Both the position numbers and the translations under genes were made by a program. DNA of 10,054 nt from Trueperaceae bacterium (GTDB lineage: Bacteria > Deinococcota > Deinococci > Deinococcales > Trueperaceae): NCBI GenBank assembly GCA_007122815.1, contig SKSV01000166.1, forward strand, positions 1 through 10,054, read 5' to 3'. Positions 1 to 8,300 of this stretch are shown here, piece by piece. Numbering within the stretch: position 1 is the first letter of the stretch; each line of letters opens with the position of its first letter. The notes beneath the pieces are model-generated. The model was given only the letters and a program-made list of their open reading frames with translations. It did no database searches and was not told the DNA's origin.

Positions 1-573
1 CAGCGTCCTAGCCACCTCTCCGGCCATGAGGTAGAGCAGCGGTGAGGCCCCCGCCCTGCCGACCGCGAAGCCGTCCCACACGGTGTAGGAGGCTATGAAG
101 AGGCCCGTCAGCAGGCCGTACCCGATCGCAGCGCGGCGCGCCAAGACGGCGCTCTTGGTCCCGCTGCTCAGCACGAACACGCTGGCGACGACCAACGCGG
201 TGCCAACCAGCGCCTGCGTGCCCGGGCGCTCGCCCAGCAGCAAGATCGCCAAGGCGGTAGCCAGAGCAGGTCCGCTGCCGCGAGCCAAGGGGTAGACGAG
301 CGAGAGGTCACCTGCCCGGTAGCCGCGCTGCAGGCAGCTGAAGTACCCCAAGTGCAGGACCCCCGAGCCTAGCGCGAGACCGAGATGCGTCGCCGTGAAG
401 GCCGGGGCCTCGAGGATGAAGTACAGCAGAGCCACCGGCGTGTACAGGAGCACGGTCCCGAGCGAGAACGCCCAGAGGAAGACCACGCCGCCCCTGGCGC
501 GCTTCGCCAGCAGGTTCCAGGTGGCGTGGAGCATCGCCGATGCCAACACCAGCCCTAGGGGGAGGACGCTCAC
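1..573 (-). CDS. EamA/DMT-family transporter, N-terminal part (runs off left edge)
   Basis: The minus frame opens with GTG at 573 and stays open to base 1, giving 191 codons without a stop. The residues are strongly hydrophobic with recurrent membrane segments: roughly 3-18, 31-52, 62-80, 98-113, 120-136 and 149-168. Family-like features are the HATWNLLAKRA stretch (16-26) in the first helix and the YPLARGSGPALATALAILL stretch (94-112) followed by GER, both typical of the EamA half-repeat. The second repeat starts near residue 148 (AIGYGLLTGLFIASYTVWDG). EamA proteins are usually about 280-300 residues, so about 100 residues lie outside the window. The GTG overlaps the stop of the MFS gene by 4 bases (GTGA), which supports this start and suggests translational coupling. 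Such proteins export or exchange small metabolites or drugs across the inner membrane; the substrate cannot be read from sequence. Confidence 0.9.
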   Translation of the reverse strand, partial: MSVLPLGLVLASAMLHATWNLLAKRARGGVVFLWAFSLGTVLLYTPVALLYFILEAPAFTATHLGLALGSGVLHLGYFSCLQRGYRAGDLSLVYPLARGSGPALATALAILLLGERPGTQALVGTALVVASVFVLSSGTKSAVLARRAAIGYGLLTGLFIASYTVWDGFAVGRAGASPLLYLMAGEVARTL

Positions 574-1877
574 GCCTCGTCCGAGACCTCCGCCACGAGC
601 TCCTTGCCACGCGGCCGAGCCGCAAGCGCCACTCCAACGTAAGCGACCGCCGTGACCAGCGTGAAGAGAGCGCCGATGCACAGCGCGAGCCGGGGGTCCT
701 GCTGCGCGGCGACGTACCCCAGGACGCTGGAGCCGAGCGCTACGCCCAGGAAGAACACGAGCGAGTTGATGCTGAGCATGATGGAGCGCCGCTCGCTGGG
801 GACCGCTTCGTTCAACAGTGTGTCGTGCGGCACGTTCTGCGTCGCCAAGGCGAAGAACGCCACGCCGAGCCCCACGGCCACCCCGGCGCCAGTGGCGTGA
901 AGGGCGAGCAAGATCATCGCGCCGGCCTTCAGCACCTGGCTTGCGCCAGCGAGTGCGGCGGGCCCTCCCGGGAAGCGGTCACCGTAGCGCATGACTGCGA
1001 GGCTACCAAGCAGTCCCGACGCCCCCAGGACGAAGCCGAGGAAGCCGTAGACACCGCTCGTCTCCGGGTCGGCGCCGAAGGTCAGGCTCGCGATCGGCTG
1101 CCAGAACGTCTCGAGGCTGATCGTGGCGACGCCCATGGCTGCTCCCGCCACGAGCAGGTATGGCATCACGGGGATGCGCAGCGCGAGGCGCAGGCCGTCG
1201 CGCACTACCGCCGGCGTGGTGAGGGCCTCCGCCAGGCGCTGCGTGCCGCGGCGCTCGGGTTCCTCGACCAGAACTATCGTCAGGTACATCACGAAGGCGC
1301 GCAGCACCAAGCCCGCGAACAGAGCAATGCCGAAGCCGCTCAGCGGCCATGGGAGCTCCGAGCCGCTCAGTAGCGCCGGTAGGCTGCCGCCGATGGCAGC
1401 CCCGGCCAGCATGGCAGCCGTCTGGGCCACCCCTATGGTCGCAAGGTTCTTCTGGAGGCTGACCTCGTACTCGAGCGCCTTGAGGCGGTCGACGTACCAG
1501 GCCTCCAGAGCGCCGCTGTGCAGCGCGGCGCCGATGCCCTGGAAGACGGCGTAGAGCATCAGGGTGGCGGGCCCGAGCGCGAAGAGCAACAGCAGGAACG
1601 ACAAGAAGGTCGCGGCTTGCGAGACCAGTGCGATCGGTCTTCGCCCGATCGCGTCCGCCAAGCCTCCGGTCGGCACCTCCAGCGCCACCACGAGTACCGC
1701 ACGCACCGCGAACGCGAACCCGATGGCGGCGAGGTCGAAGCCCCTGTCAGTCATGTGCAGAACGAGCACCGGCAGGGGCAACCAGATAGCGAACTCCTGC
1801 AGACCCGAGAGCAGGGCGAAGCGCGCGGTTACACCGCGCTCGCTCTCGAGAGACAGGAACCCACGGCGGCTCGGCAC
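570..1877 (-). CDS. Major facilitator superfamily (MFS) transporter
   Basis: This is a 435-residue polytopic membrane protein, the usual length for a 12-helix MFS permease. The MFS motif A is clear in the loop between helices 2 and 3: GGLADAIGRRP at residues 71-81. A degenerate second-half equivalent (MRYGDRFPGG, 296-305) sits in the expected place. SGALEAWYVD (121-130) and the stretch around NEAVPSERRSIMLSI (356-370) resemble loops of efflux-type MFS proteins. The start is GTG at 1877. An in-frame TGA lies only two codons upstream, so no longer N-terminus is possible, and the next in-frame starts fall inside the first helix. The ribosome binding site is weak (GGGGCAGG about 9 bases before the start). 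The gene follows the STAND regulator with 186 bases between them and overlaps the EamA gene by 4 bases. A drug or metabolite exporter is the likeliest role; the substrate is unknown. Confidence 0.93.
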   Translation of the reverse strand: MPSRRGFLSLESERGVTARFALLSGLQEFAIWLPLPVLVLHMTDRGFDLAAIGFAFAVRAVLVVALEVPTGGLADAIGRRPIALVSQAATFLSFLLLLFALGPATLMLYAVFQGIGAALHSGALEAWYVDRLKALEYEVSLQKNLATIGVAQTAAMLAGAAIGGSLPALLSGSELPWPLSGFGIALFAGLVLRAFVMYLTIVLVEEPERRGTQRLAEALTTPAVVRDGLRLALRIPVMPYLLVAGAAMGVATISLETFWQPIASLTFGADPETSGVYGFLGFVLGASGLLGSLAVMRYGDRFPGGPAALAGASQVLKAGAMILLALHATGAGVAVGLGVAFFALATQNVPHDTLLNEAVPSERRSIMLSINSLVFFLGVALGSSVLGYVAAQQDPRLALCIGALFTLVTAVAYVGVALAARPRGKELVAEVSDEA

Positions 1878-2063
1878 GGCTCAGGCCTGCCCCGATACGT
1901 CTGGTGAAGCGAGCCCGAGTTCCGAAGCGCTAGCCTCGCGCTTCGAATCGCACAGCTTAGCGGTCGACGGCGAGCGCGCTCCTGCTAACAGTAGGGCCCG
2001 CCGTGAAGGGTCTGAGCTTCTCTCGGCATCCATGCGGCTCGCAGCATTCTATAGTTTCGCTGC
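1878..2063. other. Intergenic region between STAND regulator and MFS gene
   Basis: This 186-base spacer holds no convincing gene. It contains an 8-bp hairpin (1923-1945) and an AT-richer patch near 2045-2056 that reads ACTATAGAAT on the minus strand. That patch could be a -10 element (TATAGA or TAGAAT) for the transporter pair, but no good -35 hexamer lies 16-18 bases upstream. A separate promoter for MFS/EamA is therefore possible but not shown. Confidence 0.5.
1923..1945 (-). terminator. Weak hairpin between regulator and transporter genes
   Basis: CGAAGCGC (1923-1930) and GCGCTTCG (1938-1945) form a perfect 8-bp stem with a 7-base loop. It lies in the gap after the STAND regulator and before the MFS gene. 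Neither side is followed by a T-run, so an intrinsic terminator is doubtful. It could attenuate read-through, stabilise an mRNA end, or be chance in GC-rich DNA. Confidence 0.3.
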
Positions 2064-4991
2064 TCAGTGCGTGCGAGCGCCGTCGGCGGATCGCGCGGAC
2101 GCCGCCCCTGAAGCAGGTACGACGGGCGACAGTTCGTCCCGCCCACAGGCGAGCGCGTAGCGCGCCCCCTCCTCAGCGGCCTGGCGAGCGGCCGCTTCGT
2201 CACCGAGAGCCAGATGAACGTCAACGAGCCGTGTGCAAGCCTCCAGGGCTCCGACCTCCTCGCCGATCTCACGCTTCAGGGCCATGGCGCGCCTGTAGCC
2301 GTCGGCGGCTCTCGCGAGGTCGCCGCTCACGCGCGCCAGGTCCGCTAGGTTCGTCATGGAGCGCGCGACACCAGGGCGATCCGCTGCCAGACGCGCCAAC
2401 CGTAGACTCTCCTGGTGCAGGTGCTCGGCGTCGGCGTGGTCGCCCGCTCGCGCTCTCAGGTTGGCCAGGTTCGTGAGGGTGCTGGCCAGTCCGCGGTCGT
2501 CACCCAGTCGACGCTTCAGAGTGGCGCTCTCGCGCAACAGGGCCTCGGCTTCCTCGACCTGGTCCAGCCGCGCACGTACCGTCGCCAGGTTGTTCAGCGT
2601 CTGTGAGCGCAGCGCGTCGTCCAGCGGCTCGGCCATGACGCGCGCGCGCTCGAGCAGGTGCAGCGCGCTCTCGTGCTCGCCCAAGCTCTTGGCGACGAGT
2701 CCGAGGTTGGTGAGGCAGGCAGCGCAGAACCGGGTGTCCTGCACGGATTCGGCCGCCTCGAGAGCTCTCGTGAAGGCCGCCCGGGCAGAATCGTGGTCAC
2801 CACGCAAGTAAGCGACGTTCCCCGCGGCGCGCCAGGCGATGGCGCGCTCCAGCAAGGGTGGTTCGCCAGCGAGCAACTCCAACGCTTTGGCGACATCTCG
2901 CTCCGCCTCGGCGTACTGCCCGAGCCGCTGAACGCACGCCGCGCGGTGGGCGAGGAGCCGGCCACGAAGCCGTTCCAGGCCCCGGCCCGCCGGGAGGCGA
3001 CCCAGGGCCTCGCTCAGCCAGTCCAGGTAGTGCCGTGAGGCGATCCCTACGTCGTGCACGTCGAGCAACCCGGGCAGCATGGCCGCCACCGAATCCCAGT
3101 CTCCCGCCTCGCACGCCCGCTGCCAGACGCGCCGTACCTCGGTGAGATCGCGCCGCTTCGAAGACAGCGACGGCGCGCCGGCCCCGTACGCGGTCCACCG
3201 CGAGACCACGCCGACGTAGTGCTCAGTGTGGCGCCGAGCCGTCTCGTCGGCAACGTCCGGTACCGATGCCAGCTCCTCGCCGACGAACTGACGGATGAGT
3301 GGGTGCATCGTGAACCTGCCGTCCGCGTCGCGCTTCAACAGCGATCGTCTCACGAGCTTCAAGAGCGAAGGAAGCTCACCGCCCGCGACCGCCTTCACGG
3401 CATCGAGGTCGGCGTCGCCGACGAAGCAGGCCATGCGCATCAGCAGGTCACGCTCGCCAACGGGAAGCCGTTCCCAGCTGCCTTCGAAGAGGCCTCGCAG
3501 GCTGCGTTGGCGCTCCGGAACGTCGAGGCGCGAGCTGCTCAGGAACCCGAGGTCGTTCTCGATGGCTTGCACTAGCTCGCCTGGGGTCAGTAGATGTGCC
3601 CAGGAGGCAGCCAGCTCTATCGCCAGAGGCACACCAGCGAGCTTCCGGCAGACTCGAGCGACGTGCTCGAGCGCGCTGTCACGGCTCGAGAAGTCGTGCC
3701 AGGGGCTTCCCGCAGCCTGTGCGAACAGGCGCATGCTGTCCGCTGCCTGGTTGGGTGCCTGACCCTCCTCCGGCAGAGCTAGACCATGGACGTCCATCAC
3801 CCATTCGCCGCGCAGGTCGAGCGGTTCACGCGTGGTGATCAACAGCGTCAGATGCGGCGCGAACTCCAGCAGCTCGGCCAACCGCGGTGCCGCCATCAAG
3901 AGGTGCTCCAGGTTGTCCAGCAAGACCAGGATCTCGCGCTCCCGGAGGTGATCGATCAACTGCGCCCAAACGTCACCGCGCTCGCGGTGAGGCACGTTCA
4001 GCGCCTCGGCTAGCGCGACCAACGCAGCTTCGACACCTTGCGCGGCGGCCAACGGCACGTAGTAGACGCCGTCTCGGAACGCCCCGATCTGGTCACTGGC
4101 GGCCTGCAGCGCCAGCCGCGTCTTGCCCATACCACCTGGCCCCACGAGGCTCACCAGCCGGCAACCGGGATCCGTGATGCGCGTCGCGAGCGACCTCAGC
4201 TCCGCCTCCCGGCCGACGAAGGGGGTCGGCTGGCCGGGCAGGTTGTGGGGCCGGGACTGTACGTGTTCACCCGCCGCGATCTGGCGCATGAGCGCCCGCG
4301 TCTTGTCGTCAGGCTCCACGCCGAGTTGCTCGGTGAGTTCGCTCTCGAAGCGTGTGAACACCGACGCAGCGGCGTCCAGCTCCCCGGCCATCGCCAAGCA
4401 ACGCAGCAGGGCACGCACCACGTGCGCGGCCAACGGATCGTGGCGCAAGGCCCCGCGAAGGAGTTCGGCCGCGTCACGGAAGGCGTGACGGAGCTCCAGT
4501 GCAGCTGCCGCCTTGACGGCCGCCTCCAGGTAGCGCTCCTCGAGGGTTCGGCGCTCCAGGTCGCACCAGGCCTCGAAGCCGGGCGCGTCGGGGAGCTCGA
4601 CGCCCTCCAGGAAGCGCCCTCCGTAGCTAGCTACCGCAGCGCTCCAGTCGCCACGGGCCAGGGCGTCTCGGAGTCGTTGGACGTCGCAACGCACCGTCCA
4701 GCGAAGCCGCTCGCTGGATACCTCCAAACCGTCGGCCCAAGCGATGCCGCGGACGCGGTAGACGAGCTGCCTGAGAGCGTGTCTGGCGCTGCCTTCATCG
4801 CTGTCGGGCCAGAAGACCAAGGCCAGCTCGTCGCGGGTGACCCATTCGCCTCGGACCGCAAGGTAGTAGAGCAAGCAGACCGGCTTCGACGAAGGCAGAG
4901 CCAGTTCCTGCGCGCCCGTCAGTGCGAGTGGTGTACCGAGCAGGCGCAAGGACGTCGCCACGAGACGATCATCGCATGTGCCGCGAGGCAC
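2064..4991 (-). CDS. AfsR/SARP-like BTAD-STAND ATPase transcriptional regulator with TPR repeats
   Basis: This 975-residue cytoplasmic protein has four parts in order. Residues about 12-102 form an OmpR/SARP-type winged helix (starting LRLLGTPLALTG, 15-26). Residues about 103-240 form the bacterial transcriptional activator domain (BTAD). Residues about 250-575 form a STAND/NB-ARC-like ATPase with Walker A GPGGMGKT (284-291), Walker B ILVLLDN (354-360), sensor TTREP (386-390), GVPLAIEL (453-460) and an MHPLIRQF motif (562-569). The C-terminal part holds six TPR-like units of 40 residues each (about 715-946). Such proteins are thought to bind DNA and switch state on ligand or partner binding at the TPR region, driven by ATP. 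GTG 4991 is the first start after an in-frame TGA; AGGAG lies 3 bases upstream. GTG 4961 (V11) is an alternative that better matches where the domain begins. All ATPase motifs look intact. Its target is not shown; adjacent transporters are candidates. Confidence 0.93.
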   Translation of the reverse strand: MPRGTCDDRLVATSLRLLGTPLALTGAQELALPSSKPVCLLYYLAVRGEWVTRDELALVFWPDSDEGSARHALRQLVYRVRGIAWADGLEVSSERLRWTVRCDVQRLRDALARGDWSAAVASYGGRFLEGVELPDAPGFEAWCDLERRTLEERYLEAAVKAAAALELRHAFRDAAELLRGALRHDPLAAHVVRALLRCLAMAGELDAAASVFTRFESELTEQLGVEPDDKTRALMRQIAAGEHVQSRPHNLPGQPTPFVGREAELRSLATRITDPGCRLVSLVGPGGMGKTRLALQAASDQIGAFRDGVYYVPLAAAQGVEAALVALAEALNVPHRERGDVWAQLIDHLREREILVLLDNLEHLLMAAPRLAELLEFAPHLTLLITTREPLDLRGEWVMDVHGLALPEEGQAPNQAADSMRLFAQAAGSPWHDFSSRDSALEHVARVCRKLAGVPLAIELAASWAHLLTPGELVQAIENDLGFLSSSRLDVPERQRSLRGLFEGSWERLPVGERDLLMRMACFVGDADLDAVKAVAGGELPSLLKLVRRSLLKRDADGRFTMHPLIRQFVGEELASVPDVADETARRHTEHYVGVVSRWTAYGAGAPSLSSKRRDLTEVRRVWQRACEAGDWDSVAAMLPGLLDVHDVGIASRHYLDWLSEALGRLPAGRGLERLRGRLLAHRAACVQRLGQYAEAERDVAKALELLAGEPPLLERAIAWRAAGNVAYLRGDHDSARAAFTRALEAAESVQDTRFCAACLTNLGLVAKSLGEHESALHLLERARVMAEPLDDALRSQTLNNLATVRARLDQVEEAEALLRESATLKRRLGDDRGLASTLTNLANLRARAGDHADAEHLHQESLRLARLAADRPGVARSMTNLADLARVSGDLARAADGYRRAMALKREIGEEVGALEACTRLVDVHLALGDEAAARQAAEEGARYALACGRDELSPVVPASGAASARSADGARTH

Positions 4992-5053
4992 ATGCTCCTG
5001 TCACCAGTCCGTGGCCCCGGGGAGCTTTCGAGCGAACTCGGCTCGTCGAGCGT
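4992..5053. other. Short spacer between small gene and STAND regulator
   Basis: Sixty-two bases separate the 57-residue gene from the regulator on the same strand. I see no promoter or terminator in them, only the AGGAG (4995-4999, minus strand) that serves the regulator start. Co-transcription of the two genes is the simplest reading. Confidence 0.5.
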
Positions 5054-5227
5054 TCAGGGGGCCGGGCGCGATAGCCGCTCGGCCCGCTCCAGGGTCCGCC
5101 TCTCCAGGGCCTCGAGGCAGGCAGCCAGCGTGGAGAACACGAGCAGCTCGCCTGACGTCAGGTCCTGCAGGGACAGCCTCCAACGCTGGCCGTCGTACTC
5201 GGCACGCACGATGAACGCGAGAGTCAC
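5054..5227 (-). CDS. Small (57-residue) protein paired with STAND regulator
   Basis: GTG at 5227 opens a 57-codon frame ending with TGA at 5056-5054. A strong ribosome binding site, AGGAGG (5232-5237 on the minus strand), lies 4 bases upstream. The protein begins MTLAFIVRAEYDG; residues 3-32 alternate hydrophobic and polar residues as in beta strands (FIVRAEY, WRLSLQD, LLVFS), and residues 33-52 look like one charged amphipathic helix (ACLEALERRTLERAER). There is no signal peptide or membrane segment. The composition is that of a folded protein, unlike the Arg/Pro-rich readings of the other frames here. I recall similar short beta-beta-alpha proteins in GC-rich bacteria, with a tryptophan/arginine strand followed by a 'tGe...F.sLeall..L' pattern, some near BTAD regulators, but I cannot confirm a family. 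Function unknown; a partner or modulator of the neighbouring regulator is an inference from position. Confidence 0.8.
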   Translation of the reverse strand: MTLAFIVRAEYDGQRWRLSLQDLTSGELLVFSTLAACLEALERRTLERAERLSRPAP

Positions 5228-5231
5228 GGGG

Positions 5232-5237
5232 CCTCCT
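5232..5237 (-). promoter_or_regulatory. Ribosome binding site of the 57-residue gene
   Basis: On the minus strand this reads AGGAGG, a full match to the Shine-Dalgarno core, 4 bases before GTG 5227. It is the main evidence that this short frame is a real gene and fixes its start. Confidence 0.8.
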
Positions 5238-5269
5238 GCACAGCCGGTCGCGCCGAGAGGGGTCGGTGG

Positions 5270-5301
5270 TCGGCGCCCCGCGCGACTGCGCGGGGCGCCG
5301 A
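5270..5301 (-). terminator. Perfect 14-bp GC hairpin after the secreted protein gene
   Basis: Bases 5271-5283 and 5288-5300 are exact reverse complements (13 G/C pairs), extended by a T-A pair at 5270/5301, around a 4-base loop. The hairpin begins 18 bases after the stop of the secreted repeat protein gene and ends about 42 bases before the start of the 57-residue gene. No T-run follows on either strand, so it is not a textbook intrinsic terminator. It probably ends, attenuates or stabilises the upstream transcript. No clear promoter lies between it and the small gene. Confidence 0.6.
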
Positions 5302-5319
5302 TGCCAAGGCGTCAAGTAG

Positions 5320-8300
5320 TCAACGTACCGGGATGCGCACGGGCTGCCTGCCACCCTCGGTGCCGTCGGGGAGAGTGACGCTCACGAAGTAGTACATCTC
5401 GCTCACGCCGGGTGCCACTCGCAGAGATGCCCGGAAGGACTCGCCGGTGCCGCGTTGGTTGTACGTGCCGTCGGCCCGGCGCTCGAACCAGGTGATGGTC
5501 CCCTCGCCGCTGGTGATCCGCGCGGCGAGATCGACGTTGACCGAGACCGAGCTCGATCCGGGCGCGCCGTCGATCGGCTCGACAGGGTCCACCTCGAGGT
5601 AGTGGTTCGGGTCGAGGATGCGGGTCGGGTCGTACATCGCGAGGTAGTTGGCCTGCACCGGCGCGGCGTGCAGCGCGTTGGCGTTGATGCCGGCGTGGTC
5701 GAAGTAGCCGGCGAACCAGAGCTCGTCGCCCCGGACGGCGTGCACCACCTCGGAAGCGATCACGTGCGACATGCCCTGCAGCAGCAGGCCACCGCCCACG
5801 GGGCGTAGCTCGCCGGTCTCGATGTCGAGGATGGCGACGTTGTGCAGTTGCTTCCACTGCTCGTCGTAGATGAAGCTGCCCGTGAGGAGCAGGTGCCTGT
5901 CGTCGAGGAAGGTCATCTGGTGGACGTCGCGCGACACGCCGCCCGTGAGGTTCGCCGGACCCCAGGTGTCAGTCGCAGCGTCGTAGCGGGCGACGCCGTA
6001 CGTCTCCACGCTGTGGCGCGCCGCGACGTCCGGGTCGCGCGTGACGATGGCCAGCGTGCCGCCGGCGTAGAGGTCGCCGTTGGGCGCCAAGGCCAGCGCA
6101 CGTACGCGCGGGAAGCCCTCGACGATGAAGCCGGAGTAGTTCACGAAGCCGGGTTCGTGCGTCTGCGCCGGCAGCCCCGGCAGGCCGTCGGGGTAGTGAC
6201 CGACGTCAAGCTCGCTCAGGTGGGTGAAGTTGCCGCGCCCGACGGGTCGCCAGTCGTTCTCGTCGTAGTCCCAGCGGGCGACGTTGTAGGCCATGCGGGA
6301 GCGGCTAGTAGGCACGGGGCCGTAGTAGTTGAAGGTTCCCGCGACGTAGATGCCGGGCGGCGTGGTGCTCTCGTCGAGCACGATGGCGTAGATGCCCTTG
6401 ACCGGCTTGGTCGGATCCTCGGCTTTGAGGTCGTGCCCCATCAGGTGGTACTCGCCGCTAGCGTCGATCCGCAGAGCCGCGGCCACGTCGAGCGGGTACT
6501 CGACGCCCGGCATCTCGAGCGTCGGGCCCCAGTTCCCGACGATGTACAGGTCGCCCGTGCGCTCATCGAAGGCGATGTCGTTCACCACGCCGGTGCCGCC
6601 CTCGGCGCTGTTGCCGACCACACGCTCGCCCATGTAGGTGCCCTCGATGGTCGACCAGGCAGCGATTTCGGGGTCGTACACGCCGATGCCGCTGTGGCCG
6701 CTGATGGCGCCATGAGCGTAGAGCTTGCCCTGGATCGCCTTCACGCCCTCGGGTGGGCTCTGGATGCCCTCGCCGCGGGCCCAGGCGACGCGCTCGTAGC
6801 CGCGCTCGGGGTGGAAGCTCCAGACGTACCAGCGGGTGCCGCGCTCGGCCTCCCAGCTCCCGCCGAAGTAGAGCGTGTCGCCCAACCACGCGATGCCGTT
6901 GATGTTGGGCGTGTCCATGCCGTCGCTCATGCCGATGGTGGTGCGCGTATCGCCGCGTTGGGGGGCGACGAAGGCGCGCGACCAGTGCTCGGAGCCCTCG
7001 GGGGCGCCGATCTCGGCGACGTGCGCGACGTAGGGGGCGTTCGTGGCCTCGACCTCGGGTGGGTTGGCGAGGAAGTCGATGGTGGGGTTCCAACGGGCTA
7101 GGTACCACGACTGCGAGGCACGGTCGGCGCCGCCGCCGAAGTTCTCGGGACCGATGTGGTTGAAGTCGCCGGCGACGTACACGTCGGACCCGTGGGTGGT
7201 GAGCCGGATCTCGGGCATCACCCGGCTGGAGAGCCCCGAGCCGAGCTGCGACCAGGAGCCGCTCGCAGGGTCGTGCACGATGACGCCGTGCGCCGGGCTG
7301 CCGTCCAGGAAGCCGTCGTAGAACTCGTTCGTCGCGCGACGCCCGCCGAACGCGCCGGAGAAGTAGATGAGGCCGTCGTCGGCCTTCTCGACGCTCATGC
7401 AGTCGCGGCCGACCCCGCCGGTGCCGGTCGGATCGACCCAGATCTCCCGATCAGCGTCCCACTTGGCGATGCCGCGCAGCGGCTCGAGGTCGATACCTTC
7501 GGAGAAGGCGCCGCAGATGTAGATGTCGTCGCCATCGACGAGGAGGTCGCGGATCACGACCGAGTCGAAGAAGATGAAGTCGGCTGCGCGCTGCAGGATG
7601 CCGTCGTTCTGTCCGAACGTGCCCTCGCGCGGGAACGACGGCGGGAAGGGCATCCAGCCGACGTCGTCGCGCCAGGCGGCGAAGCCTGTCGACCAGTTGG
7701 CGGTGGAGGTGGTCAGCTCGGGGTTCTGACCGTTGCCGCCCAGGTAGTTCCAGCTGCCGCCGATGTAGACCGTCGAGGGCGTGGTGGTGGTGTCGACCTG
7801 GATGGCGCGCACCCGCGGCGCACCGCCAGCGGGTCCGGACGGGATGACCTCGTACGTGCCTGTCTCGAAACCGTAGCGGTGGAAGGCGTTGCTGCGCAGC
7901 GGCAGCTGGAGCGGCACGCCTACGAACGAGCCGCCGATGTAGAGGTGATCGCCCTGAGGGTCGTAGGCGATCGCCTGGATCGACCCCCCGGGGCTCACAG
8001 TGCCGTTGTACTGGACCCGCCCGAGCGGTCGCCACTGGTCTGGGCCCGGCTCGTCTGGGTCGTAGACGGCGAGCGCGTTCACGCTGTGGTAGCGGTTGCC
8101 GCCGGGGTTGTCGATGCGAGTGAACTCTCCGGCGACGACCATACGGCCGTCGGGCAACCACAAGAAGTCGTTGATCACTCCGGTAGGCCCACGGCCGCCC
8201 TGGGTGCTGTGGAAGTGAGCCACCACCTCGTAGCCGCCATCCGGAGACCAGGTCCAGAGGTGCCACGCCTCGTTGCTGAGTCGCTTGCTGAAGTCCGTAG

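Noticed and set aside
540..1373. + strand open frame (277 codons) opposite the MFS gene
   Set aside because: The translation is rich in Arg, Gln, His and Glu, as expected from reading membrane-protein DNA in reverse. The minus frame encodes a clear MFS permease.
1881..2030. Minus-strand 49-codon frame from ATG about 2030 ending at the TGA just before the MFS start
   Set aside because: It has no ribosome binding site and a Ser/Ala/Arg-rich low-complexity translation. The in-frame TGA is better read as the upstream limit of the MFS gene than as a nonsense mutation in a longer protein.
5001..5354. Minus-strand 117-codon frame overlapping the small gene
   Set aside because: Its translation is Arg/Pro/Ala-rich, and its start lies inside the end of the secreted protein gene. 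The 57-residue frame has the better ribosome binding site and composition.
4038..5378. Long + strand open frame (446 codons) opposite the STAND regulator
   Set aside because: It is antisense to a gene with clear Walker and BTAD motifs, and its translation has no domain-like pattern. Long shadow frames are expected in GC-rich DNA.
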